From positions 18,778,696-18,842,695 of the forward strand of contig NC_091355.1 of NCBI RefSeq assembly GCF_038502225.1: a DNA stretch of 64,000 bases, given 5' to 3'. The DNA comes from Cherax quadricarinatus. Taxonomy: Eukaryota > Arthropoda > Malacostraca > Decapoda > Parastacidae. The position numbers and the translations under genes are program-made. Positions 54,696 through 64,000 of this stretch are shown here, one piece after another; within the stretch, counting starts at the first letter, position 1, and every line of letters begins with the position of its first letter. Under the pieces are notes generated by a model that worked only from the letters and a program-made list of their open reading frames with translations, had not been told where the DNA came from and did no database searches.

Positions 54696-54764
54696 TTCTT
54701 AAAGAACTACATAATTTTCCGACTAAAGAGTCGCAGAGTTGGTAACTGAACAACACTGTTATGA

Positions 54765-55150
54765 TTGTGTGAGGAGCTGACGATAGTCTTCTGATCGTCA
54801 CATCTGACCTGAGATGAGCAGACTAGAGCTTCCTGATCCTCACCTCTGACCTGAGATAAGCAGACTAGAGCTTCCTGATCCTCACCTCTGACCTGAGATG
54901 AGCAGACTAGAGCTTCCTGATGCTCACCTCTGACCTGAGATGAGCAGACTAGAGCTTCCTGATCCTCACCTCTGACCTGAGATAAGTAGACTAGAGCTTC
55001 CTGATCCTCACCTCTGACCTGAGATGAGCAGACTAGAGCTTCCTGATCCTCACCTCTGACCTGAGATAAGCAGACTAGAGCTTCCTGATCCTCACCTCTG
55101 ACCTGAGGTAAGCAGACGAGAGCTTCCTGATCCTCAACTCTGACTTGAGG
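54765..55150 (+). repeat. 42-bp minisatellite
   Basis: About nine units: AGAGCTTCCTGATCCTCACC, TCTGACCTGAGATGAGCAGA, CT; ATGAGC and ATAAGC variants alternate. Very uniform. Confidence 0.93.
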
Positions 55151-55159
55151 TGCTCAGGA

Positions 55160-55167
55160 CATATGAA

Positions 55168-55204
<37 letters not shown>

Positions 55205-55242
55205 CTGTATCTAGATATATATATGTATATATATGTCTATAT
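55160..55242 (+). repeat. Imperfect (AT)n tract
   Basis: AT units interrupted by GTATAT, CTGTATCTAG and GTCTATATAG. Confidence 0.8.
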
Positions 55243-55674
55243 AGGTAGTAGGTTGGTAGACAGCAACCACCCAGGGAAGTACTACCGTCCTGCCAGATGA
55301 CTGTGAAACAAAAACCTGTAACTGTTTTGCATGATGGTAGGATTGCTGGTTTCTTTTTCTGTCTCATAAACACGCTAAGATAACAGGGATATCTTGCTAC
55401 TCCTACTTACACTTTGGTCACACTTCACAGACACGCACATGCATATATATATATACATACATCTAGGTTTTTCTCCTTTTTCTAAATAGCTCTTGTTCTT
55501 TTTTATTTCTTCTATTGTCCATGGGGAAGTGGAAAAGAATCTTTCCTCCGTAAGCCATGCGTGTCGTATGAGGCGACTAAAATGCCGGGAGCAATGGGCT
55601 AGTAACCCCTTCTCCTGTATACAATTACTAAAAAAGAGAAGAAGAAAAACTTTATAAAACTGGGTTGCTTAAAT

Positions 55675-58581
55675 GTGCGTGGATGTAGTGCGGATGACAA
55701 GAAACAGATGATTGCTGATGTTATGAATGAAAAGAAGTTGGATGTCCTGGCCCTAAGCGAAACAAAGCTGAAGGGGGTAGGAGAGTTTCAGTGGGGGGAA
55801 ATAAATGGGATTAAATCTGGAGTATCTGAGAGAGTTAGAGCAAAGGAAGGGGTAGCAGTAATGTTAAATGATCAGTTATGGAAGGAGAAAAGAGAATATG
55901 AATGTGTAAATTCAAGAATTATGTGGATTAAAGTAAAGGTTGGATGCGAGAAGTGGGTCATAATAAGCGTGTATGCACCTGGAGAAGAGAGGAATGCAGA
56001 GGAGAGAGAGAGATTTTGGGAGATGTTAAGTGAATGTATAGGAGCCTTTGAACCAAGTGAGAGAGTAATTGTGGTAGGGGACTTGAATGCTAAAGTAGGA
56101 GAAACTTTTAGAGAGGGTGTGGTAGGTAAGTTTGGGGTGCCAGGTGTAAATGATAATGGGAGCCCTTTGATTGAACTTTGTATAGAAATCGGTTTAGTTA
56201 TAGGTAATACATATTTTAAGAAAAAGAGGATAAATAAGTATACACGATATGATGTAGGGCGAAATCACAGTAGTTTGTTGGATTATGTATTGGTAGATAA
56301 AAGACTGTTGAGTAGACTTCAGGATGTACATGTTTATAGAGGGGCCACAGATATATCAGATCACTTTCTAGTTGTAGCTACACTGAGAGTAAAAGGTAGA
56401 TGGGATACAAGGAGAATAGAAGCATCAGGGAAGAGAGAGGTGAAGGTTTATAAACTAAAAGAGGAGGCAGTTAGGGTAAGATATAAACAGCTATTGGAGG
56501 ATAGATGGGCTAATGAGAGCATAGGCAATGGGGTCGAAGAGGTATGGGGTAGGTTTAAAAATGTAGTGTTAGAGTGTTCAGCAGAAGTTTGTGGTTACAG
56601 GAAAGTGGGTGCAGGAGGGAAGAGGAGCGATTGGTGGAATGATGATGTAAAGAGAGTAGTAAGGGAGAAAAAGTTAGCATATGAGAAGTTTTTACAAAGT
56701 AGAAGTGATGCAAGGAGGGAAGAGTATATGGAGAAAAAGAGAGAAGTTAAGAGAGTGGTGAAGCAATGTAAAAAGAGAGCAAATGAGAGAGTGGGTGAGA
56801 TGTTATCAACAAATTTTGTTGAAAATAAGAAAAAGTTTTGGAGTGAGATTAACAAGTTAAGAAAGCCTAGAGAACAAATGGATTTGTCAGTTAAAAATAG
56901 GAGAGGAGAGTTATTAAATGGAGAGTTAGAGGTATTGGGAAGATGGAAGAAATATTTTGAGGAATTGTTAAATGTTGATGAAGATAGGGAAGCTGTGATT
57001 TCGTGTATAGGGCAAGGAGGAATAACATCTTGTAGGAGTGAGGAAGAGCCAGTTGTGAGTGTGGGGGAAGTTCGTGAGGCAGTAGGTAAAATGAAAGGGG
57101 GTAAGGCAGCCGGGATTGATGGGATAAAGATAGAAATGTTAAAAGCAGGTGGGGATATAGTTTTGGAGTGGTTGGTGCAATTATTTAATAAATGTATGGA
57201 AGAGGGTAAGGTACCTAGGGATTGGCAGAGAGCATGCATAGTTCCTTTGTATAAAGGCAAAGGGGATAAAAGAGAGTGCAAAAATTATAGGGGGATAAGT
57301 CTGTTGAGTGTACCTGGTAAAGTGTATGGTAGAGTTATAATTGAAAGAATTAAGAGTAAGACGGAGAATAGGATAGCAGATGAACAAGGAGGCTTTAGGA
57401 AAGGTAGGGGGTGTGTGGACCAGGTGTTTACAGTGAAACATATAAGTGAACAGTATTTAGATAAGGCTAAAGAGGTCTTTGTGGCATTTATGGATTTGGA
57501 AAAGGCGTATGACAGGGTGGATAGGGGGGCAATGTGGCAGATGTTGCAAGTGTATGGTGTAGGAGGTAGGTTACTGAAAGCAGTGAAGAGTTTTTACGAG
57601 GATAGTGAGGCTCAAGTTAGAGTATGTAGGAAAGAGGGAAATTTTTTCCCAGTAAAAGTAGGCCTTAGACAAGGATGTGTGATGTCACCGTGGTTGTTTA
57701 ATATATTTATAGATGGGGTTGTAAGAGAAGTAAATGCGAGGGTCTTGGCAAGAGGCGTGGAGTTAAAAGATAAAGAATCACACACAAAGTGGGAGTTGTC
57801 ACAGCTGCTCTTTGCTGATGACACTGTGCTCTTGGGAGATTCTGAAGAGAAGTTGCAGAGATTGGTGGATGAATTTGGTAGGGTGTGCAAAAGAAGAAAA
57901 TTAAAGGTGAATACAGGAAAGAGTAAGGTTATGAGGATAACAAAAAGATTAGGTGATGAAAGATTGAATATCAGATTGGAGGGAGAGAGTATGGAGGAGG
58001 TGAACGTATTCAGATATTTGGGAGTGGACGTGTCAGCGGATGGGTCTATGAAAGATGAGGTGAATCATAGAATTGATGAGGGAAAAAGAGTGAGTGGTGC
58101 ACTTAGGAGTCTGTGGAGACAAAGAACTTTGTCCTTGGAGGCAAAGAGGGGAATGTATGAGAGTATAGTTTTACCAACGCTCTTATATGGGTGTGAAGCG
58201 TGGGTGATGAATGTTGCAGCGAGGAGAAGGCTGGAGGCAGTGGAGATGTCATGTCTGAGGGCAATGTGTGGTGTGAATATAATGCAGAGAATTCGTAGTT
58301 TGGAAGTTAGGAGGAGGTGCGGGATTACCAAAACTGTTGTCCAGAGGGCTGAGGAAGGGTTGTTGAGGTGGTTCGGACATGTAGAGAGAATGGAGCGAAA
58401 CAGAATGACTTCAAGAGTGTATCAGTCTGTAGTGGAAGGAAGGCGGGGTAGGGGTCGGCCTAGGAAGGGTTGGAGGGAGGGGGTAAAGGAGGTTTTGTGT
58501 GCGAGGGGCTTGGACTTCCAGCAGGCATGCGTGAGCGTGTTTGATAGGAGTGAATGGAGACAAATGGTTTTTAATACTTGA
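55675..58581 (+). CDS. RTE-like LINE ORF: endonuclease and reverse transcriptase
   Basis: A 968-codon uninterrupted frame. Endonuclease residues about 1-240: SETK with Glu29, SVYAPG, GDLNAKVG at 135-142, NHSSLLDYVLVD and SDH at 228-230. Reverse transcriptase about 440-780: GKAAGIDGIKIEMLK, NYRGISLLS, QGGFRKGRGCVDQ, motif A FMDLEKAYDRV (Asp607), motif B GLRQGCVMSPWLFN at 663-676, catalytic FADD at 713-716, and FRYLGV. The C-terminus has LYGCEAW, RCGITKTV, RWFGHVERM and RGRGRPRKGWREGV. The 55675 codon is GTG; the endonuclease homology starts a few residues upstream (KLGCLNVRGC, from about 55657) with no in-frame ATG before it, and the first ATG is at 55708. The start is therefore unresolved. 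Otherwise it looks active. Confidence 0.88.
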   Translation: MRGCSADDKKQMIADVMNEKKLDVLALSETKLKGVGEFQWGEINGIKSGVSERVRAKEGVAVMLNDQLWKEKREYECVNSRIMWIKVKVGCEKWVIISVYAPGEERNAEERERFWEMLSECIGAFEPSERVIVVGDLNAKVGETFREGVVGKFGVPGVNDNGSPLIELCIEIGLVIGNTYFKKKRINKYTRYDVGRNHSSLLDYVLVDKRLLSRLQDVHVYRGATDISDHFLVVATLRVKGRWDTRRIEASGKREVKVYKLKEEAVRVRYKQLLEDRWANESIGNGVEEVWGRFKNVVLECSAEVCGYRKVGAGGKRSDWWNDDVKRVVREKKLAYEKFLQSRSDARREEYMEKKREVKRVVKQCKKRANERVGEMLSTNFVENKKKFWSEINKLRKPREQMDLSVKNRRGELLNGELEVLGRWKKYFEELLNVDEDREAVISCIGQGGITSCRSEEEPVVSVGEVREAVGKMKGGKAAGIDGIKIEMLKAGGDIVLEWLVQLFNKCMEEGKVPRDWQRACIVPLYKGKGDKRECKNYRGISLLSVPGKVYGRVIIERIKSKTENRIADEQGGFRKGRGCVDQVFTVKHISEQYLDKAKEVFVAFMDLEKAYDRVDRGAMWQMLQVYGVGGRLLKAVKSFYEDSEAQVRVCRKEGNFFPVKVGLRQGCVMSPWLFNIFIDGVVREVNARVLARGVELKDKESHTKWELSQLLFADDTVLLGDSEEKLQRLVDEFGRVCKRRKLKVNTGKSKVMRITKRLGDERLNIRLEGESMEEVNVFRYLGVDVSADGSMKDEVNHRIDEGKRVSGALRSLWRQRTLSLEAKRGMYESIVLPTLLYGCEAWVMNVAARRRLEAVEMSCLRAMCGVNIMQRIRSLEVRRRCGITKTVVQRAEEGLLRWFGHVERMERNRMTSRVYQSVVEGRRGRGRPRKGWREGVKEVLCARGLDFQQACVSVFDRSEWRQMVFNT

Positions 58582-58850
58582 CGTGCTGTTGGAGTGTGAG
58601 CAAAGTAACATTTATGAAGGGATTCAGGGAAACCGGCAGGCCGGACTTGAGTCCTGGAGATGGGAAGTACAGTGCCTGCACTCTGAAGGAGGGGTGTTAA
58701 TGTTGCAGTTTAAAAACTGTAGTGTAAAGCACCCTTCTGGCAAGACAGTGATGGAGTGAATGATGGTGAAAGTTTTTCTTTTTCGGGCCACCCTGCCTTG
58801 GTGGGAATCGGCCGGTGTGATAAAATTAAAAAATAAATATATATCTGTCA
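58582..58850 (+). other. RTE 3' UTR
   Basis: Contains GCAGTTTAAAAACTGTAG, a 16-base palindrome (TTTAAA centre), and GGGCCACCCTGCCTTGGTGG, then the AT-rich tail. Conserved in the fragments at 36095 and 62040, which shows that this region belongs to the element. Confidence 0.8.
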
Positions 58851-58964
58851 CTTCAACTGAAGATGCTATGACTCCTAAAGCTGAAAAAAAACAACGAATG
58901 AACGTAATAAAGAAAATACGGTCCTCACGATTTCAGTTATGTTGATGACTTGGATAATGGAAGT

Positions 58965-59070
58965 TTTTCTTTTTACATTTTTTAATGTATACAGGAGAAG
59001 GGGTTAATAACCCTTTGCTCCCGGCATTTTAGTCGTTTCTTACAACACGCATGGCTTCTCGGATGAAATA
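58965..59070 (-). mobile_element. RTE 5' UTR fragment
   Basis: Top strand reads TATACAGGAGAAGGGGTTAA, CTCCCGGCATTTTAGTCG, CACGCATGGCTTCTCGGATG, the complement of 55545-55620. Confidence 0.8.
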
Positions 59071-61615
59071 TTATTATAACTGTTATCACAATGAAAACTA
59101 AGTGTCAAAATCACAAGGGTTATAGAGCTTGAAAGTTTTAAAAATGTTTCCCTAAGTGAAATGTTGATTACTATGATTCAGCACACTGGTCTGGTGAGTT
59201 ACAGTCACTGGCGGATACTAGCTTCTGGGCAATTCCACTTCTGGTAATTTGATTCCGGTAGTTTAACACCCAATAATTTATTTTCAAATAAATTTTTTCC
59301 CCAGCAATTTCACGTTTGAGAAGTCAATATGACTATTTTATTGGAAAATGTATTAAGAACATTAATAAATGTTCATAATACAACGTCACTAACTATTTCG
59401 TTTATATGTAGTGAATGATGCTGCATGAAGCGGAGATGGGCTAGTAGTTTGATAGCTTCGTCATGCATCCACACCCATCCTGTGGGCGGTAGGTCAAAAG
59501 ATTACAGAGGTACATAACGGGTCCTGGGACTTGGCCGCAAAGTTCTGATAGCTGAACAAGTGACAGCGATAATGAACAATTTAAAGTGAGCAAAGTCAGG
59601 GGTATTTTTCCAGAATGGCTTAGTAGTACAGGCCTACGAAAAGGTTGTCCTGCCAGGAAATGTGGTTGTGAGGATTGAGTTGTACAAGACTGTTAGTGCT
59701 AGCTTGATGTTTGTTTCTATTATAAAATATATAGGGCGAAATGCAAAGTTAGGTAAAAGAAAAAAACATTTGGTGGGTGTGTATACCATCCCTTGTGACG
59801 CTGTTGCAGAATATACATAGAATAAACATCAATGAAAATGACTTGACAAGCAGAAAATCAGTATTGGTAGTATATATTATGCGTACAGGCACTATTCTCC
59901 AGAACAGAGAGGCTTTCAGTTTAGCATTGCCCTCGATCACATCATTTTCAAGAATAGGAACAATGAATATACATCAGGTAAACACACTTGTACAGCTCAA
60001 TCCTCACATCAGTATTCCTAGGGCCTTACGGCCTTTCCATTCTTGATGCACCGGCCACTCACCGTCACCTGACGTGTTTCCCTCCTCCCCTATTGTATAT
60101 ACGAGGTGAAACCCCAGTAGTAACGTCTAAACCGCTCATTAACGAACCGCAGATACCAGGTAAGGGCTGAGCATCAATCATTCGTACATTCTTTCTTCCA
60201 AGCCTCATTAACAGCATGAATTGTATTTGCAGATATGAACTGGATTATTGAAACTAAGAAAAGAAATACTGGTTGTCCTAAGATTTATTGGAAACGTGAA
60301 CTGAATTCTTGCGAGGCTCTAGTCAACATCTTGACGGAGGATAATTTGATTTGACAATAAACGAACTTTTACGTCGGGTCTTGTCTGACAAAAAAAAAAA
60401 AAAACTCCACAATCTCGGGAAAAAAATAAGAATAAAACAGTCGGTTTGTTGGGAAATGCTATTCAAGAAAATTTACTATACTGCCAAATATTATAATTAA
60501 CTGTGCAAAATATATATGTAATTCGGAAATGCTTTAATTGATAATTCGATTCTTAAACGTAGAAGACAGTTCCATTAAAAAAAATCTTTTTAGCTATATT
60601 TCAGATGTAGATACTACCGAAAAGATAAACAATAACATACAAGTATATTAAATTATCTGAGAGAGAGAGAGAAAGTTAAGCTTTAAACATTGCAGAGGTC
60701 GGGGCTATTATTATCCAATATAAAAATAAAAAATAAAATGGCTATGACACAAGTCATAAATGAAAATTCACTGTCGTTACGTATATCATGTGTAACTTAT
60801 TCCATAAACTGGATGATAGTGCAACAAGTTGCCTTGAATTCATTAATATTTTTTAGTATTATTCAGCGCTTATGAGTTTTGTTATCTGCCTCCCCAGAGC
60901 GATGGTATATATTAAAAATAAAACATGTTAAATGTCTCACTACAAAAGCTTTATGCAGGATCAGACGAGAACGTAGATTAGATTGAGTCAAAACCACTAC
61001 TTACGAAGTTATATATCTGTTATTGATCCTGTAACGTGACACAACTGAGTCTCTTGCATCACAAACATTATGTTGATGTCATCTCGAGATGGTGATTATC
61101 TGCGATGATTCTGTTGGCAGAGTAAATGTTGTCAACAAAACTACGTAAAGTACCTCAGTTTAACTGTCTAAAGCAATTTCATTAATGAATAGTGTGACTA
61201 ATTACTCAGTTGATAACAGCTGATATGGATATGAAGGCACAATAGAATTAGCAACAGAACCAGATACAGAGGCCACTTTTGAAGGTATAAGAGTAGAGTG
61301 ATAGAGGCATCATTAACTGTGTTCAGTGACGAGGTTCCAGACACAGATTGATCCACAAATACTGAGAATTTATTTGTTCAGTGTAGTACTCGATATACTT
61401 ATTACTTTTCAGCAGCCAGATCTGAATAACATAAATAATTTCACAGGAAAAATAATAATCTTAGATTAATATATTAACGTTTGTAGGGTCAGTTATCAAG
61501 AAAACAACATACTGCAAGTAATCTGAACGAATTACAAATTTCTAAAAGAAATATTTCCTGGAGATGCATCCCAGCTCTGTGGGATGCATTAAAAATCTGC
61601 AGCACCTTACTGTGG

Positions 61616-61619
<4 letters not shown>
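59071..61619. other. AT-rich region without a supported gene
   Basis: About 2.5 kb of AT-rich, non-periodic sequence. ORFs of 60-90 codons (for example 59777-60046) have no motif I recognise and no neighbouring exon. No RNA gene seen. This may be the least repeat-derived part of the window. Confidence 0.5.

Positions 61620-61706
<87 letters not shown>
61620..61706 (+). repeat. (GA)n microsatellite
   Basis: About 43 GA units, uninterrupted. Confidence 0.93.
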
Positions 61707-61709
<3 letters not shown>

Positions 61710-61802
61710 GTAAATTAAGGTGATGAAGATATATTTACGTTCGTTCAGGATAAGTTAATAAAGGTAAGATTTTCCAGGAAATAGGTAAAGCGTTTTCTGA
61801 AA

Positions 61803-61848
61803 CGGGTCATATGATGACCCGCAGCTGGAGCTTTTGGTCATTTGACCA
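61803..61848. other. Two short perfect hairpins
   Basis: CGGGTCAT-ATG-ATGACCCG (61803-61821) and TGGTCA-TT-TGACCA (61835-61848) lie 13 bp apart. Similar GGTCAT/ATGACC words link the two. They may be the terminus of another foldback family. Confidence 0.55.
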
Positions 61849-61894
61849 AGGCCTTCTGCTGGCACACCGGTCTACCACTTTGAAAATTATGGTT

Positions 61895-61960
61895 CGTTCA
61901 GATTATAGGAAAAAAACCACTTTCGTGACTTCTCACATTATCAAGGAACTATAAAGACAA
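61895..61960 (-). mobile_element. Penelope-type terminus T5 fragment
   Basis: Top strand CCACTTTCGTGACTTCTCAC, ATTATCAAGGAAC; on the minus strand TTGATAATGTGAGAAGTCAC then GAAAG, as in the foldback at 36647. Confidence 0.65.
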
Positions 61961-62039
61961 TACATCAAAAGAAGGCATATAAAGGGTCGAGATCTCAATT
62001 CACCATCACATCCCATAACAAATCAATACACTGCAGTTA

Positions 62040-62172
62040 TAAAACTGCAACATTAACACCCTTCCTTCAGAGTGCAGACACTGTACTTTCCATCTCCAGG
62101 ATTCAAGTCCGGACTGCCGGTTTCCCTGGTTCCCTTCATAAATGTTACCTTGCTCACACTCCACGTCAAGTG
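62040..62172 (-). mobile_element. RTE 3' UTR fragment, inverted
   Basis: Complement of 58572-58715: TTGCAGTTTTATAACTGCAG, GTGTTAATG, GAGTGCAGACACTGTAC on the top strand, ending at ACTCCACGTCAAG (the ORF stop region). It points away from the coding copy that follows. Confidence 0.85.
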
Positions 62173-62208
62173 GCTCCATTCGCTCCTTTCTAAAACGCTC
62201 ACGCTTAA

Positions 62209-64000
62209 GAGGAGCGATTGGTGGAATGATGATGTGAAGAGAGTAGTAAGGGAGAAAAAATTAGCATATGAGAAGTTTTTACAAAGTAGAAGTGATGCAA
62301 GGAGGGAAGAGTATATGGAGAAAAAGAGAGAGGTTAAGAGATTGGTGAAGCAATGTAAAAAGAGAGCAAATGAGAGAGTGGGTTAGATGTTATCAACAAA
62401 TTTTGTTGAAAATAAGAAAAAGTTTTGGAGTGAGATTAACAAGTTAAGAAAGCCTAGAGAACAAATGGATTTGTCAGTTAAAAATAGGAGAGGAGAGTTA
62501 TTAAATGGAGAGTTAGAGGTATTGGGAAGATGGTGGGAATATTTTGAGGAATTGTTAAATGTTGATGAAGATAGGGAAGCTGTAATTTCGTGTATAGGGC
62601 AAGGAGGAACAACATCTTGTAGGAGTGAGGAAGAGCCAGTTGTGAGTGTGGGGGAAGTTCGCGAGGCAGTAGGTAAAATGAAAGGGGGTAAGGCAGCCGG
62701 GATTGATGGGATAAAGATAGAAATGTTAAAAGCAGGTGGGGATATAGTTTTGGAGTGGTTGGTACAATTATTTAATAAATGTATGGAAGAGGGTAAGGTA
62801 CCTAGGGATTGGCAGAGAGCATGCATAGTTCCTTTGTATAAAGGCAAAGGGGATAAAAGAGAGTGCAAAAATTATAGGGGGATAAGTCTGTTGAGTATAC
62901 CTGGCAAAGTGTATGGTAGAGTTATTATTGAAAGAATTAAGAGTAAGACGGAGAATAGGATAGCAGATGAACAAGGAGGCTTTAGGAAAGGTAGGGGGTG
63001 TGTGGACCAGTTGTTTACAGTGAAACGTATAAGTGAACAGTATTTAGATAAGGCTAAAGAGGTCTTTGTGGCATTTATGGATTTGGAAAAGGCGTATGAC
63101 AGGGTGGATAGGGGGGGCAATGTGGCAGATGTTGCAGGTGTATGGTGTAGGAGGTAGGTTACTGAAAGCAGTGAAGAGTTTTTACGAGGATAGTGAGGCT
63201 CAAGTTAGAGTACATAGGAAAGAGGGAAATTATTTACCAGTAAAAGTAGGCCTTAGACAAGGATGTGTGATGTCACGGTGGTTGTTTAATATATTTATAG
63301 ATGGTGTTGTAAGAGAAGTAAATGCGAGGGTCACAGTTGCTCTTTGCTGATGACAATGTGCTCTTGGGAGATTCTGAAGAGAAGTTGCAGAGATTGGTGG
63401 ATGAATTTGGAAGGGTGTGCAAAAGAAGAAAATTAAAAGTGAATACAGGAAAGAGTAAGGTTATGAGGATAACAAAAATATTAGATGATGAAAGATTGGA
63501 TATCAGATTAGAGGGAGAGAGTATGGAGGAGGTGAATGTATTCAGATATTTGGGAGTGGACGTGTCAGCGGATGGGTCTATGAAGGATGAGGTGAATCAT
63601 AGAATTGATGAGGGGAAAAGGGTGAGTGGTGCACTTAGGAGTCTGTGGAGACAAAGAACTTTGTCCTTGGAGGCAAAGAGGGGAATGTATGAGAGTATAG
63701 TTTTACCAACACTCTTATATGGGTGTGAAGCATGGGTGATGAATGTTGCAGCGAGGAGAAGGCTGGAGGCAGTGGAGATGTCATGTCTGAGGGCAATGTG
63801 TGGTGTGAATATAATGCAGAGAATTCGTAGTTTGGAAGTTAGGAGGAGGTGCGGGATTACCAAAACTGTCGTCCAGAGGGCTGAGGAAGGGTTGTTGAGG
63901 TGGTTCGGACATGTAGAGAGAATGGAGCGAAACAGAATGACTTCAGGAGTGTATCAGTCTGTAGTGGAAGGAAGGCGGGGTAGGGGTCGGCCTAGGAAAT
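62209..64000 (+). mobile_element. RTE copy 2, 5'-truncated, runs off the window
   Basis: Matches the intact RTE from about position 56622 onward. It lacks the 5' UTR and the whole endonuclease. About 37 bp of unrelated sequence (62173-62208) separates it from the inverted 3' UTR piece. The copy is still open at the right edge of the window. Confidence 0.9.
62211..64000 (+). pseudogene. RTE reverse transcriptase, inactivated
   Basis: Compared with the copy at 55675: a GAG-to-TAG stop at 62383-62385, one extra G in the G-run after GTGGATA (63111-63117, seven instead of six) that shifts the frame just after motif A, a Pro-to-Arg change after motif B (CVMSRWLF), and a 56-bp deletion near 63330 between two GTC repeats, just before the FADD box. 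Elsewhere it is nearly identical, so it is a recent copy. The stop and frameshifts rule out a full protein. Confidence 0.9.

Larger units (their letters stand above)
55245..58850 (+). mobile_element. Apparently full-length RTE-like LINE (LINE-D)
   Basis: 5' UTR 55245-55674 (starting GTAGTAGGTTGGTAGACAGC, with GCCATGCGTGTCGTATGAGG and CCCCTTCTCCTGTATA), one ORF, and a 3' UTR 58582-58850 ending in AAAATTAAAAAATAAATATA. Pieces of the same 5' and 3' UTRs occur at 36.1-36.5, 58.97 and 62.0 kb. Single-ORF layout with endonuclease then reverse transcriptase, short AT-rich tail, as known for RTE-type LINEs. Confidence 0.87.

Noticed and set aside
56595..57281. Minus-strand ORF of 228 codons
   Set aside because: Shadow of the RTE reverse transcriptase.
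59071..61619. Possible host exons in the AT-rich region
   Set aside because: No ORF with recognisable protein motifs and no convincing splice-site pattern; I cannot support a gene.

Overview
The window is eukaryotic and consists almost entirely of repeats. I found no host protein-coding gene, rRNA or tRNA that I can support. The mix (CR1-like and RTE-like LINEs, Penelope-like elements, a Tigger/pogo transposon, very long minisatellites, and long TG, AT and GA microsatellites) fits a large arthropod genome. Several repeat families resemble ones I associate with decapod crustaceans (crayfish, shrimp), but that assignment rests on memory, not on a search.

Layout. 1-2223: nested LINE fragments and Penelope-like termini. 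2224-6301: an apparently intact CR1-type LINE with two ORFs (SGNH-esterase ORF1; endonuclease plus reverse transcriptase ORF2). 6436-9550: a 29-bp minisatellite split by Penelope termini and a decayed LINE (family B). 9740-11195: a broken Penelope-like element with a YVDD reverse transcriptase remnant and a GIY-YIG endonuclease remnant, itself hit by a second Penelope-type foldback. 12.3-17.8 kb: three unrelated minisatellites. 18.3-20.3 kb: LINE family C on the minus strand with TG tracts. 20264-21552: an internally deleted Tigger element whose ORF is still open. 21.6-26.7 kb: LINE B and Penelope termini. 27.9-34.9 kb: degenerate and then regular tandem arrays, one interrupted by a LINE B copy. 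35-38 kb: a mosaic of LINE ends and microsatellites. 38.5-41.6 kb: an old LINE B copy. 42-46 kb: serial LINE C fragments, most joined to AC tracts. 46.8-53.0 kb: two large arrays with 34-bp and 26-bp units. 53.0-55.2 kb: Penelope termini and small arrays. 55.2-58.85 kb: an apparently full-length RTE-type LINE with an open 968-codon frame. 62.0-64.0 kb: a second, broken RTE copy running off the window.

Family names used here: LINE-A (CR1-like), LINE-B and LINE-C (CR1/L2/Jockey-group reverse transcriptases, clade not resolved), RTE (LINE-D). Penelope-type termini are T1 (stem GCCCAC/GTGGGC), T2 (termini with a TTGCACATGTGTCT-like end), T3 (GGTCC/GGACC), T4 (GCTC/GAGC), T5 (GTGA/TCAC) and T6 (CTGACGA-type).

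The most interesting signal is the set of Penelope-type termini. About twenty short segments share a hairpin followed directly by GAAAC or a close variant. The hairpin stem changes between families in a compensating way, and in several copies a CTGATGA-like box precedes it. This resembles the hammerhead ribozymes known from Penelope-like elements. Five copies are bracketed by exact 10-14 bp target-site duplications, three of them as near-perfect foldbacks in which two termini meet head to head. A 3.8-kb satellite next to one T2 copy appears to be built from the same terminal sequence.
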